The translations under genes and the position numbers were made by a program. DNA of 64,000 nucleotides from Streptomyces althioticus (GTDB taxonomy: Bacteria > Actinomycetota > Actinomycetes > Streptomycetales > Streptomycetaceae): assembly GCA_014649355.1 (NCBI GenBank), contig BMSW01000007.1, positions 1 through 64,000 on the forward strand. The letters run 5' to 3'. Numbering within the stretch: the first letter of the stretch is position 1; each line of letters begins with the position of its first letter. The notes beneath the pieces were generated by a model. The model saw only the letters and a list, made by a program, of their open reading frames with translations, had not been told where the DNA came from and ran no database searches. This document shows positions 25,494 through 33,850 of this stretch, one piece after another.

Positions 25494-25557
25494 GCGCAGT
25501 TCCCCGCGCCCCTTCGGGGGCGCGGGTCCTCCAGGACGTCTGTGAAGGCGTCCTGGA
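25494..25557 (+). repeat. intergenic repeat copy with terminator hairpins after rpoA
   Basis: GCGCAGTTCCCCGCGCCCCT (25494-25513) is one of four copies in this window (also 26169, 54476, 54741) of a sequence frequent in Streptomyces intergenic DNA. Here it forms a 9-bp hairpin with a TTCG loop (25504-25525). A second 9-bp stem follows (25530-25538 with 25549-25557). Together they could terminate or attenuate after rpoA. Confidence 0.6.
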
Positions 25558-25635
25558 TCTCCGACAGGCGACCGCCTGCTCGGATACTGACTCCGGTACC
25601 TGATACGGCCGGGGCAGACACACAGGAGAGTCACT

Positions 25636-26115
25636 ATGCCGAGGCCCACCAAGGGTGCCCGTATGGGCGGCAGCGCCGCGCACGAGAAGCTCCTCCTCGC
25701 GAACCTCGCGAAGGCGCTCTTCGAGCACGGCCGCATCACCACCACCGAGGCGAAGGCGCGCAAGCTGCGTCCCTACGCCGAGCGTCTGGTCACCAAGGCG
25801 AAGAAGGGCGACCTTCACAACCGCCGCCAGGTGCTCCAGGTGATCACGGACAAGAGCATCGTCCACACGCTCTTCACCGAGATCGGCCCGCGGTACGAGA
25901 ACCGTCCCGGTGGCTACACCCGCATCACCAAGATCGGTAACCGCCGTGGCGACAACGCGCCCATGGCCGTCATCGAGCTGGTCGAGGCGCTGACGGTGCA
26001 GCAGGCCGCTGTCGGCGAGGCCGAGGCCGCGACCAAGCGGTCCGCGAAGGACGCCGAGGCCGCGGAGGCGGCCGAGACCCAGGCCGACACGGCCGAGGAG
26101 TCGAAGGACGCGTAA
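25636..26115 (+). CDS. rplQ: 50S ribosomal protein L17
   Basis: Protein of 159 aa. PRPTKGARMGGSAAHEKLLL and KLRPYAERLVTKAKKGD are the L17 core, which ends near residue 118. A 40-residue Ala/Glu-rich acidic tail (DAEAAEAAETQADTAEESKD) follows; E. coli L17 ends at about 127. L17 lies near the tunnel exit. GGAGAG precedes the ATG. 191 nt after rpoA. Confidence 0.97.
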   Translation: MPRPTKGARMGGSAAHEKLLLANLAKALFEHGRITTTEAKARKLRPYAERLVTKAKKGDLHNRRQVLQVITDKSIVHTLFTEIGPRYENRPGGYTRITKIGNRRGDNAPMAVIELVEALTVQQAAVGEAEAATKRSAKDAEAAEAAETQADTAEESKDA

Positions 26116-26168
26116 GCGTTCAGCGGGGGGCCTGCCCATGGGCGGCCGCGGCTCCGTCGTGGTTGTTC

Positions 26169-26231
26169 GCGCAGTTCCCCGCGCCCCTTGAGGGTGTTGT
26201 CGGGCCCGCTTCTTTCACAGGAGCGGGCCCG
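26169..26231 (+). terminator. repeat copy and terminator after rplQ
   Basis: A second copy of GCGCAGTTCCCCGCGCCCCT (26169-26188) is followed by a perfect 10-bp stem CGGGCCCGCT / AGCGGGCCCG (26201-26210, 26222-26231) and CTTCGTTGTG. It probably ends the alpha operon before truA. Confidence 0.7.
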
Positions 26232-26257
26232 CTTCGTTGTGGAATGGAGATGTCCGG

Positions 26258-27097
26258 GTGAGTGGTGTGGTGCGGGTTCGGCTGGATCTTTCCTATGACG
26301 GGACCGCGTTCTCCGGGTGGGCCAAGCAGGCCGGAGGGCGGCGGACCGTGCAGGGGGAGATCGAGGACGCCCTGCGGACCGTGACGCGGTCCGCGACGAC
26401 GTTCGAGCTGACCGTGGCCGGGCGGACCGACGCCGGTGTGCACGCGCGCGGTCAGGTCGCCCACGTGGACCTGCCGCGCGAGGTGTGGGCCGAGCACCGG
26501 GCGAAGCTGCTGAAGCGGCTCGCCGGGCGGCTGCCGAAGGACGTGCGGGTGTGGGCGCTCAGGGAGGCGCCGGAGGGCTTCGACGCCCGGTTCTCGGCGA
26601 TCTGGCGGCGCTACGCCTACCGCGTCACCGACAACCCCGGCGGCGTCGACCCGCTGCTGCGCAACCACGTGCTGTGGCACGACTGGCCGCTCGACGTGGA
26701 CGCCATGAACGAGGCCGCCCGCGGACTGCTCGGCGAGCACGACTTCGCCGCCTACTGCAAGCGGCGCGAGGGCGCGACGACCATCCGGACGCTCCAGCAG
26801 CTGAGCCTGGTACGGGGCGACGACGGGATCATCACGGCCACCGTGCGGGCCGACGCCTTCTGCCACAACATGGTGCGCTCGCTGATCGGCGCGCTGCTGT
26901 TCGTCGGTGACGGCCACCGCACACCGGACTGGCCCGCGAAGGTCCTCGCCGCGGGCGTACGGGACTCGGCCGTCCATGTCGTACGCCCGCACGGCCTGAC
27001 CCTGGAGGAGGTCGGCTACCCGGCCGACGAGCTCCTGGCGGCCCGCAGCGTGGAGGCGCGCAACAAGCGGACGCTGCCGTCGGCCGGCTGCTGCTGA
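26258..27097 (+). CDS. truA: tRNA pseudouridine synthase A
   Basis: Protein of 279 aa from GTG 26258, with GGAG 10 nt upstream; GTG 26237 would add 7 residues. VRLDLSYDGTAFSGWAKQ begins the fold and AGRTDAGVHARGQVAHVD holds the catalytic Asp. NMVRSLIGALLFVG is also conserved. It makes pseudouridine at positions 38-40 of tRNA anticodon arms. The only gene between rplQ and a convergent membrane protein gene. Confidence 0.95.
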   Translation: MSGVVRVRLDLSYDGTAFSGWAKQAGGRRTVQGEIEDALRTVTRSATTFELTVAGRTDAGVHARGQVAHVDLPREVWAEHRAKLLKRLAGRLPKDVRVWALREAPEGFDARFSAIWRRYAYRVTDNPGGVDPLLRNHVLWHDWPLDVDAMNEAARGLLGEHDFAAYCKRREGATTIRTLQQLSLVRGDDGIITATVRADAFCHNMVRSLIGALLFVGDGHRTPDWPAKVLAAGVRDSAVHVVRPHGLTLEEVGYPADELLAARSVEARNKRTLPSAGCC

Positions 27098-27116
27098 CGC
27101 GCTCCGGGCGGCCGGG

Positions 27117-28001
27117 TCAGCCGGCCGCCGCCGCCGACGCCTGGGCCTCGCCCCTGCGGCGGATCTGACGGTACGTGAACTCCTGGAGGTCGTCGCCGGT
27201 CTTGAAGACGGCCTTGTCCTTCTCCGTCACGTCCTTGCCGCTGGTGAAGCCGGCCAGCGTGAAGTAGGCGTAGCGGCCGTAGGCGTTGGTGGTGGAGCGG
27301 CAGACCGCGCCGACGCAGAAGTCCTTCACCCCGCCGCCGGACAGCGACTTGACGATGCTCTTCGCGTCCGCCTGCTGCTTGGCCTTCGTGGCCTGCGCCT
27401 CGGTCGCGAAGACCGCCACGCCGACCGTCACCGCCACGCCGTCCCGGCTGTAGGTGACGCGGATCAGGCGCGTGCACCTGTTGTCGGTGAGGACCTTGGG
27501 GAGCGTGGACTTCGCCGCGGACGCGCAGTCCTTGGTGTCCGCCGTCGGGCCTTTCTTGTAGACCGTGTCGCCCATGGTCAGCTGCGTGCCTGGGAACAGG
27601 ATGTCGGGGCTCAGCGGCGCCTTGTCCTTCTGGGCGCTGGCGACGAAGTCCTTCGGGTCCAGCGGGGGCGGCGCGCTCGTCGGTTCGAACGACGGGACCG
27701 TGCCGGTGGCGCTCGGCAGGTCGGAGACGCCGGGCAGCGCGGACTCGGTGCCCGGGGAGGCCTGGTTCGAGCCGCCCGCCGACACGACGGCGACCGCCAC
27801 CGCGGTGCCTATCGCCACGGCGGCGAGTGCGCCGCCGCCTATGAACAGCAGCCGGCGCCGCTTGGCGCGCGCCTCGGACGCGTCGGCGAGCGCCGCCCAG
27901 TCGGGTGACCCGCCGGCGCTGCCGCCGCCGTTCCACGGCTGCTGCGAATTCGGTTTCCAGGGATCCCACTGCTGGGAGGACCCCCCCTGCCCAAAGCTCA
28001 T
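27117..28001 (-). CDS. single-pass membrane protein with extracytoplasmic domain, unknown function
   Basis: Protein of 294 aa. The cytoplasmic N-terminus is Gly/Gln/Trp/Pro-rich (SFGQGGSSQQWDPWKPNSQQ), then a basic patch (ARAKRRR) and one transmembrane helix at about 52-74 (LLFIGGGALAAVAIGTAVAV). A Ser/Pro linker and a folded outer domain with four Cys follow (CASAAK, RCTRLI, FCVGAVCRS). The outer domain resembles other actinomycete conserved proteins of unknown role. ATG 28001 was chosen; ATG 28010 is possible. Confidence 0.8.
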   Translation of the reverse strand: MSFGQGGSSQQWDPWKPNSQQPWNGGGSAGGSPDWAALADASEARAKRRRLLFIGGGALAAVAIGTAVAVAVVSAGGSNQASPGTESALPGVSDLPSATGTVPSFEPTSAPPPLDPKDFVASAQKDKAPLSPDILFPGTQLTMGDTVYKKGPTADTKDCASAAKSTLPKVLTDNRCTRLIRVTYSRDGVAVTVGVAVFATEAQATKAKQQADAKSIVKSLSGGGVKDFCVGAVCRSTTNAYGRYAYFTLAGFTSGKDVTEKDKAVFKTGDDLQEFTYRQIRRRGEAQASAAAAG

Positions 28002-28062
28002 GGGGCGCATCTTAGACGGGGCAAGGGGTGTGCTGGTCCGCCTCAACGGGCCCGCGAGGCCC

Positions 28063-28068
28063 TAGCGT
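28063..28068 (+). promoter_or_regulatory. -10 box of probable leaderless promoter (GT87 gene)
   Basis: TAGCGT ends 7 nt before the ATG at 28076, the spacing expected when transcription starts at the A of the start codon. No ribosome-binding site is present between them. Confidence 0.5.
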
Positions 28069-28075
28069 TGCGCCC

Positions 28076-29290
28076 ATGGCGACGGGCAAAAGCGACATCT
28101 CCGGGTGGTTGGTGCGCCCCGCGGGCACCGGCTGGTGGGCCGGACTCGTGGCGGTCCTGGCCGCCCTGACGACCCATACGGTGCTGGTGACCTCGGACGG
28201 AGGCATGGACAACGGCATCGTCGTGGACGCGGCGCGCACCTGGCTGGACGGCGGATCGCCGTACGACGACGCGCATTTCCTCTATTTCCCGAGCGCGGTC
28301 GTCGCGGCCGCCCCGCAGGCGCTGCTGCCACGGTCCGTGCTCGACGTCCTGATGCCGGTCCTGGTCGTCCTCGCGCTCGTGGCGGGCTGGGCGTGCGCGC
28401 TGCTGACGCACCGGGTGCCGCTGCGCAGCAGGCTCGCCGTCCTCGGGCTGCTCGCGCTTGCCGCCGGGTTCGCGCCGTTCGCGCAGCTGGTGCGGCTGGG
28501 CAACTGGACGGTGACGGCCGTGCTGGCGCTGCCGCTGTGCCTGCTGCTGGCGAGCCGGGGGCGATGGGTCGCGGCGGGTGCGGTGATCGGGGTGGCGGTG
28601 GCGCTGAAGCCGCTGCTCGCGCCGATGGCGCTGCTGTTCCTGTTCGCCCGCCGGTGGGGTGCGCTCGCGCTGGTGGTGCTGGTGCCGGCGGTGTCGTCGG
28701 TGGTGGCCGCCCTCTTCCTGCCCGACCCCACCGGCTTCCTCACCCGGACCCTCCCCTTCCTGTTCACCGCCGACGACGCCTTCCTCCGGCTCTACGAGGC
28801 GGGTCCGGCGGCCGTGCTGCCCCGGCTCGGCGTCCCCGAGGCCCTGGCCCAGGCGCTCGCGGCCGCCGCCGCGGCGGCCGGGGTGGTGTGTGCCTACCGG
28901 CGGTGGCGGGGGCCGGGGCCCGAGCCGCTGCGGCTGGCGGAGACGTCCGCCGGGCTGATGCTGTCCGCGTTCCTGGTGTCGCGGCCCTCCTACAACCACT
29001 ACCTGCTCGTGGTGCTGCCGCTGCTGCTCGCCGGACTGCCGTATGCGGGGTCGGTGACGCGGCGGCCGTGGTTCTGGCTGTCGCTGGTGCCGCAGCTGCC
29101 GGGGGTGACCTGGCCGTGGCTGGAGTCGGGGAAGCGCCGGGCGTTCCGGGACGCGGTCACGCTGTGCGTACTGGCGGGGACGGTGGCGTACCACTCCGTC
29201 CGGGGTGCGCGGGACGCCTGCGACGAGGAAGGGGCAGGCCGGGCGGCGGACGGGTGGCGTGCGGCCGCGGGCGGCGCCGTACGGTCGTAA
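28076..29290 (+). CDS. GT87-like polyprenyl-phosphate-dependent glycosyltransferase (DUF2029)
   Basis: Protein of 404 aa with about ten hydrophobic segments. After the first helix comes AARTWLDGGSPYDDAHFLYF, resembling the catalytic-side loop of GT87/DUF2029 mannosyl- and arabinosyltransferases. VALKPLLAPMALLFLF and FLVSRPSYNHYLLVVLP are further family-like positions. Such enzymes transfer sugar from polyprenyl phosphate outside the membrane. Donor and acceptor are unknown. Upstream sequence suggests a leaderless transcript, so ATG 28076 is favoured over 28028. Confidence 0.75.
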   Translation: MATGKSDISGWLVRPAGTGWWAGLVAVLAALTTHTVLVTSDGGMDNGIVVDAARTWLDGGSPYDDAHFLYFPSAVVAAAPQALLPRSVLDVLMPVLVVLALVAGWACALLTHRVPLRSRLAVLGLLALAAGFAPFAQLVRLGNWTVTAVLALPLCLLLASRGRWVAAGAVIGVAVALKPLLAPMALLFLFARRWGALALVVLVPAVSSVVAALFLPDPTGFLTRTLPFLFTADDAFLRLYEAGPAAVLPRLGVPEALAQALAAAAAAAGVVCAYRRWRGPGPEPLRLAETSAGLMLSAFLVSRPSYNHYLLVVLPLLLAGLPYAGSVTRRPWFWLSLVPQLPGVTWPWLESGKRRAFRDAVTLCVLAGTVAYHSVRGARDACDEEGAGRAADGWRAAAGGAVRS

Positions 29291-29322
29291 AATGGGGCGC
29301 GCCCACGGGCGGCGGGCTCGTT

Positions 29323-29352
29323 TTGACCCGTCCGGCCGAGCACGGGTATTCT
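29323..29352 (+). promoter_or_regulatory. promoter of rplM-rpsI
   Basis: TTGACC (29323-29328) and TATTCT (29347-29352) are spaced 18 nt, a good vegetative-type promoter. It lies about 175 nt before rplM, giving a leader of about 170 nt. Confidence 0.65.
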
Positions 29353-29533
29353 GCGTCTCTGTTGTGTGTAGTGGCTTACTCATTCTCACGTGAGGGGCCC
29401 TTACACCGGTCCACCGGGCCGATGACCAGCGACCAGCACGCGGTTTGCGTCACCGCTGTGCGGTCAGGGCTGTCGTGATCGTCTTCGGTGACCTTGTCAG
29501 GACCATTCACTGAAGAAGCGAAGGCTACGAACC

Positions 29534-29977
29534 GTGCGTACGTACAGCCCCAAGCCCGGCGATGTGACGCGCCAGTGGCACGTCATCGACGCTCAGGACG
29601 TCGTCCTGGGCCGTCTGGCCTCCACTGCCGCCTCCATCCTGCGCGGCAAGCACAAGCCGATCTACGCGCCCCACGTCGACACCGGTGACTTCGTCATCAT
29701 CATCAACGCCGACAAGGTGCACCTCTCCGGCAACAAGCGGACCCAGAAGATGGCGTACCGCCACTCGGGCTACCCGGGTGGTCTGCGCTCCGTCCGCTAC
29801 GACGAGCTGCTCGCCAAGAACCCCGAGAAGGCCATCGAGAAGGCCGTCAAGGGCATGCTCCCCAAGAACACCCTGGGCCGTCAGATGCTCTCGAAGCTGA
29901 AGGTCTACTCGGGCGACCAGCACCCGCACGCTGCCCAGCAGCCGGTGCCGTTCGAGATCACCCAGGTCGCGCAGTAA
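29534..29977 (+). CDS. rplM: 50S ribosomal protein L13
   Basis: Protein of 147 aa, GTG start. RTYSPKPGDVTRQWHVIDAQ, VVLGRLAS and KVYSGDQHPHAAQQPVP are family signatures. L13 is an early 50S assembly protein. Followed by rpsI after 42 nt; the pair forms an operon across most bacteria. Confidence 0.98.
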   Translation: MRTYSPKPGDVTRQWHVIDAQDVVLGRLASTAASILRGKHKPIYAPHVDTGDFVIIINADKVHLSGNKRTQKMAYRHSGYPGGLRSVRYDELLAKNPEKAIEKAVKGMLPKNTLGRQMLSKLKVYSGDQHPHAAQQPVPFEITQVAQ

Positions 29978-30019
29978 GTCCGGCCACCCCCTAAGACTGA
30001 ACAGAATCTGAGGAGAATC

Positions 30020-30532
30020 GTGGCCGAGACCACTGCCGAGCAGCCGCTCGAAGAGCTTGACATCGACAGCTACACCACCGAGTCGGACGCGCCCGTCGAG
30101 GGCGAGTACACCTCGGAGTCCATGGCGTCCCGCTTCGGTGAGCCCCAGCCGGCCGCCGGCCTGGGCCGTCGCAAGAACGCCATCGCCCGCGTCCGGATCG
30201 TTCCGGGCACCGGCAAGTGGAAGATCAACGGTCGCACCCTCGAGGACTACTTCCCGAACAAGGTGCACCAGCAGGAAGTGAACGAGCCCTTCAAGGTGCT
30301 CGAGCTCGAGGGCCGCTACGACGTCATCGCCCGCATCGCGGGTGGCGGTGTCTCCGGTCAGGCCGGTGCGCTCCGTCTCGGTGTCGCCCGTGCGCTGAAC
30401 GAGGCGGACGTCGACAACAACCGCGGTCCGCTGAAGAAGGCCGGCTTCCTGCGCCGCGACGACCGTGCGGTCGAGCGGAAGAAGGCCGGTCTGAAGAAGG
30501 CCCGCAAGGCTCCGCAGTACAGCAAGCGCTAA
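30020..30532 (+). CDS. rpsI: 30S ribosomal protein S9
   Basis: Protein of 170 aa, GTG start with GAGGAGAA upstream. The S9 core begins near residue 49 (GRRKNAIARVRIVPGTGKW) and ends with RKAPQYSKR, whose C-terminal Lys-Arg reaches the P-site tRNA. The preceding 48 residues are an acidic actinomycete extension (EQPLEELDIDSYTTESD). The stop is followed by a strong terminator. Confidence 0.98.
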   Translation: MAETTAEQPLEELDIDSYTTESDAPVEGEYTSESMASRFGEPQPAAGLGRRKNAIARVRIVPGTGKWKINGRTLEDYFPNKVHQQEVNEPFKVLELEGRYDVIARIAGGGVSGQAGALRLGVARALNEADVDNNRGPLKKAGFLRRDDRAVERKKAGLKKARKAPQYSKR

Positions 30533-30556
30533 TCGCAGGGCGCTCGCGCGTACTCC

Positions 30557-30596
30557 GAACGCCCCGGCGGCACGCCAACGTGCTGCCGGGGCGTTC
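30557..30596 (+). terminator. terminator after rpsI
   Basis: An 18-bp stem with one G-U pair (arms 30557-30574 and 30579-30596) and a CCAA loop is followed by GTTTATTCAC. One of the best intrinsic terminators in the window. Confidence 0.88.
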
Positions 30597-30677
30597 GTTT
30601 ATTCACTGACGCGGGCGTATAACGGCACAAGGCGCTCAAACGCTAATGTGATCGGATGGTTCGGCGGTGACGCCGGG

Positions 30678-30743
30678 TGCGTACCCGGTGGGGCCGTGGT
30701 GTGTACCCGGTGAGCCCCTGGTGTGCACCCGGTGAGGCCGTGG
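30678..30743 (+). repeat. three tandem 22-bp repeats upstream of glmM
   Basis: Three direct copies of TGYGYACCCGGTGRGSCCST plus GG lie at 30678-30699, 30700-30721 and 30722-30743. They are in the 400-nt noncoding interval 30533-30935 between rpsI and glmM, where no gene was found. Each unit is two helical turns long, so a repeated protein-binding site is possible. No motif name is known to me. Confidence 0.7.
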
Positions 30744-30935
30744 TGCGCGTTCATGCGGCTCCGGAGCCGCGGGCGCTCCGTGACCGTCGAACATCAGAAG
30801 CAACGTCGAACATCATGAGCTCAGCTTTGTCAGTGGCACAGCCGTCGGCCGTACGGGCCGGTCCAACGCCTCGGCGGGACCTTGGTGGCGGGGCCCTGGA
30901 GGGCTGCCGATACTGACGCATCCTCAGGAGGACAA

Positions 30936-32294
30936 GTGGGACGACTCTTCGGCACGGACGGCGTGCGCGGTGTCGCCAACGCGGATCTCACGGCGGAAAT
31001 GGCCCTCGGCCTGTCCGTCGCCGCCGCGCACGTACTGGCCGAGGCGGGCACGTTCGAAGGGCACCGGCCCACCGCCGTCGTCGGGCGTGACCCGCGCGCG
31101 TCCGGGGAGTTCCTGGAGGCCGCCGTGGTCGCCGGGCTCGCCAGCGCGGGCGTGGACGTCCTGCGGGTCGGCGTGCTGCCGACGCCGGCCGTCGCCCACC
31201 TCACCGGTGCGCTCGGCGCGGACCTCGGTGTGATGCTCTCCGCCAGCCACAACGCCATGCCCGACAACGGCATCAAGTTCTTCGCCCGCGGCGGGCACAA
31301 GCTCGCCGACGATCTGGAGGACCGGATCGAGGCGGTCTACGAGGAGCACCGGACCGGTGCGCCGTGGGACCGGCCCACCGGGTCCGGGGTCGGGCGTGTG
31401 CGGGACCACGAGGAGGGCTTCGACACGTACGTCGGCCACCTCGTCGGCGTGCTGCCGAACCGGCTCGACGGACTGAAGATCGTGCTGGACGAGGCGCACG
31501 GGGCGGCGGCGCAGGTGTCGCCGGAGGCGTTTCGTCGGGCTGGGGCCGAGGTGGTCACCATCGGAGCCGAGCCGGACGGGCTGAACATCAACGACGGGTG
31601 CGGGTCGACGCACCTGGAGCAGCTGAAGGCCGCCGTCGTCGAGCACGGGGCCGCACTGGGGATCGCGCACGACGGGGACGCCGACCGGTGTCTCGCCGTC
31701 GACCACACGGGTGAGGAGGTCGACGGGGACCAGATCCTCGCGGTGCTGGCGCTGGCCATGCGGGAGCGGTCCGCGCTGCGGTCCGACACGGTGGTCGCGA
31801 CGGTGATGTCGAACCTCGGGTTCAAGCTCGCCATGGAGCGGGAGGGGATCCGGCTCGTCCAGACGGCGGTGGGGGACCGGTACGTGCTGGAGGAGATGAA
31901 GCAGCACGGGTTCGCCTTGGGCGGCGAGCAGTCCGGGCACGTGATCATCCTCGACCACGCCACGACGGGGGACGGGACGCTGACGGGGCTGCTGCTGGCG
32001 GCGCGGGTCGCGGAGAGCGGGCGGTCGTTGCGGGAGCTGGCTTCTGTGATGGAGCGGTTGCCGCAGGTGCTGATCAATGTGCCTGATGTGGACAAGTCGC
32101 GGGTGAAGACGTCGGCGGAGCTGGCGACGGCTGTCGGCGAGGCTGAGCGGGAGCTGGGCGGGACGGGGCGGGTTCTGCTTCGTCCGTCGGGGACGGAGCC
32201 GCTCGTGCGGGTGATGGTGGAGGCGGCCGACATCGACCAGGCACGGTCGGTGGCGGGACGGCTCGCGGATGCGGTGAAGTCGGCGCTGGGCTGA
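30936..32294 (+). CDS. glmM: phosphoglucosamine mutase
   Basis: Protein of 452 aa. GTG 30936 has AGGAGG (30926-30931) just upstream and the usual N-terminus GRLFGTDGVRGVAN. The active-site Ser is in MLSASHNAMPDNG, the Mg site is DGDADR, and the phosphate-binding loop is RPSGTEPLVRVM. It converts glucosamine-6-P to glucosamine-1-P for UDP-GlcNAc and peptidoglycan. glmS lies 2.4 kb downstream. The stop codon lies in a dispersed 196-bp repeat. Confidence 0.97.
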   Translation: MGRLFGTDGVRGVANADLTAEMALGLSVAAAHVLAEAGTFEGHRPTAVVGRDPRASGEFLEAAVVAGLASAGVDVLRVGVLPTPAVAHLTGALGADLGVMLSASHNAMPDNGIKFFARGGHKLADDLEDRIEAVYEEHRTGAPWDRPTGSGVGRVRDHEEGFDTYVGHLVGVLPNRLDGLKIVLDEAHGAAAQVSPEAFRRAGAEVVTIGAEPDGLNINDGCGSTHLEQLKAAVVEHGAALGIAHDGDADRCLAVDHTGEEVDGDQILAVLALAMRERSALRSDTVVATVMSNLGFKLAMEREGIRLVQTAVGDRYVLEEMKQHGFALGGEQSGHVIILDHATTGDGTLTGLLLAARVAESGRSLRELASVMERLPQVLINVPDVDKSRVKTSAELATAVGEAERELGGTGRVLLRPSGTEPLVRVMVEAADIDQARSVAGRLADAVKSALG

Positions 32295-32483
32295 GGTCTG
32301 ACGCCTGCGGCGCATTCACCTGTCCGGTGGGGGTTGCGGTAGCGCCCAGGGTGGGGTGGGGGTGCGGGGCCGCGGTGGGGGTGGTCGTCCTCGGTCTGGC
32401 GCGAGAGTGTGTCTCGAGAGGCCCAGGGCGTGGACGCGCCAGCCGCTGCGGGCGCCCACCCCCACCCCGTCCCCTCCCCGCCG
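32288..32483 (+). repeat. 196-bp dispersed repeat, copy 1 (end of glmM)
   Basis: Begins GGGCTGAGGT and ends near CCCTCCCCGCCG. A second copy of equal length lies at 44135-44330 after nnrD, nearly identical over most of its length (for example both contain GCGGCGCATTCACCTGTCCG). The repeat begins inside the last codons of glmM, and its TGA is the glmM stop. The rest of 32295-32704 is noncoding, with a copy of a second repeat (core GTCGTGCCGCTGGGGCG at 32537-32553). Confidence 0.85.
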
Positions 32484-32521
32484 AGGGCGGCTACACCGAC
32501 ACCGGTGGCGGGCACACGCCC

Positions 32522-32596
32522 CGCCAACTGCGGGCAGTCGTGCCGCTGGGGCGGCACGGGTGGGCGCGGCGGTGCCCTGTTGGCGCCAGGTGCGCC
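32522..32596 (+). repeat. intergenic repeat B, copy without hairpin module
   Basis: Core CGGGCAGTCGTGCCGCTGGG followed by GCGGCACGGGTGGGCGCGG. Related copies are at 44411, 54331, 54558 and 54823. This copy lacks the 33-bp module seen at 44450 and 54591. It lies between the ends of glmM and coaA. Confidence 0.75.
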
Positions 32597-32704
32597 AACA
32601 CCCTCGGCCGGCACCGACACCGGGTGGCTTGTGGCGGCGGGGTGGGCCGCACCCAAGGGGGGTGACCGGTGCACCGGGTGCGAAAGGCGCCGCGCCCCGG
32701 AGGG

Positions 32705-33694
32705 TCAGAGTTTGCGGAGGCTCAGGCGTTGGACCTTGTGGTCCGGGCCCTTGCGGAGGACCAGGGTCGCCCGGCCCCGCGTAGGGGCGATGTTCTCGAC
32801 GAGGTTCGGCTTGTTGATCGTCCGCCACATCGTGCGGGCGTAGTCCAGGGCCTCTTCCTCCGACACCTGTGTGTACTTCCGGAAGTACGAGGACGGGTCC
32901 TGGAACGCCGTCTGCCGCAGCTTGCGGAAGCGGTTCAGGTACCAGTGCTCGATGTCCTCCGCCCGCGCGTCGACGTACACGCTGAAGTCGAAGTAGTCGG
33001 CGAGACCGACCCGCGTGCGGCCGTCCTTGCCGGGCAGGGCGGGCTGAAGGACGTTGAGTCCCTCCACGATCAGGATGTCCGGCCGCCGCACCGTGAGCTT
33101 CTCGCCCGGGACGATGTCGTAGATCAGGTGCGAGTAGACGGGGGCGGTCACTTCGGACTTGCCCGCCTTGATGTCCGCCACGAAGCGCGTCAGCGCCCGT
33201 CGGTCGTAGGACTCGGGGAAACCTTTCCGCGACATCAGGCCCCGCGCCTGGAGCTCCTGGGTGGGCAGCAGGAAGCCGTCCGTGGTGACGAGTTCGACGC
33301 GGGGATGCTCGGGCCAGCGGGAGAGCAGGGCCTGGAGCAGGCGCGCCACCGTCGACTTGCCCACGGCGACGGAGCCGGCGACCCCTATGACGAAGGGCGT
33401 GCCCGACTGGGAGCCCTTCTCGCCGAGGAAGGTGTTGAGCGCGCCGCGCAGCCCGTCGGTGGCGCGGACGTAGAGGTTGAGCAGCCGGGACAGCGGCAGG
33501 TAGATGTCCCGCACCTCGTCGAGGTCGATGACGTCGCCGAGGCCGCGCAGCTGCTCCACCTCCTCCGCCGTCAGCGGCAGCGGCGTCTTGTCGCGCAGCG
33601 CGCTCCACTCGGAACGGGTGAGGTCGACGTAGGGAGTCGCCTCCGGCCGCTGCCGGTGGGCGCTCCTGGGCATCGAGGAGACCGGAGAGATCAC
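32705..33694 (-). CDS. coaA: type I pantothenate kinase
   Basis: Protein of 329 aa. The P-loop is GSVAVGKSTVARLL (about residue 107), with VELVTTDGFLLPTQEL, SRKGFPESYDRRALTRF and EGLNVLQPA as further CoaA motifs. It phosphorylates pantothenate with ATP in the first step of CoA synthesis and is normally inhibited by CoA. GTG start at 33694; ATG 33673 (SMPRSAHR) is possible, and neither has a clear ribosome-binding site. Convergent with glmM. Confidence 0.95.
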   Translation of the reverse strand: MISPVSSMPRSAHRQRPEATPYVDLTRSEWSALRDKTPLPLTAEEVEQLRGLGDVIDLDEVRDIYLPLSRLLNLYVRATDGLRGALNTFLGEKGSQSGTPFVIGVAGSVAVGKSTVARLLQALLSRWPEHPRVELVTTDGFLLPTQELQARGLMSRKGFPESYDRRALTRFVADIKAGKSEVTAPVYSHLIYDIVPGEKLTVRRPDILIVEGLNVLQPALPGKDGRTRVGLADYFDFSVYVDARAEDIEHWYLNRFRKLRQTAFQDPSSYFRKYTQVSEEEALDYARTMWRTINKPNLVENIAPTRGRATLVLRKGPDHKVQRLSLRKL

Positions 33695-33850
33695 AGTCCA
33701 TTGTTAACGGAGTTCGACCGCGGCGACAGGTGGGCTGTGTCACGCCGGGAACTTTGTGGGGCCCTGGTGATCAACTGTGAAGCGGCTGTGTCTACAGTGC
33801 GCGCACGTGATGCGGATCATCCCTCCGCACCTTCGAGAAAGAGTTTCTCC

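Noticed and set aside
28043..29389. 448-codon minus-strand frame over the GT87 gene
   Set aside because: Arg/Pro/Gln-rich composition with no domain; the + strand encodes a coherent membrane protein.
30678..30743. possible CRISPR array
   Set aside because: Units are directly adjacent with no spacers and no cas genes are nearby.
30677..30916. 79-codon frame upstream of glmM
   Set aside because: Reads through the 22-bp tandem repeats, no ribosome-binding site and no coding-like pattern.
32327..32843. several 110-145 codon frames in the glmM-coaA gap
   Set aside because: They run through dispersed repeats and into coaA antisense, so are not genes.
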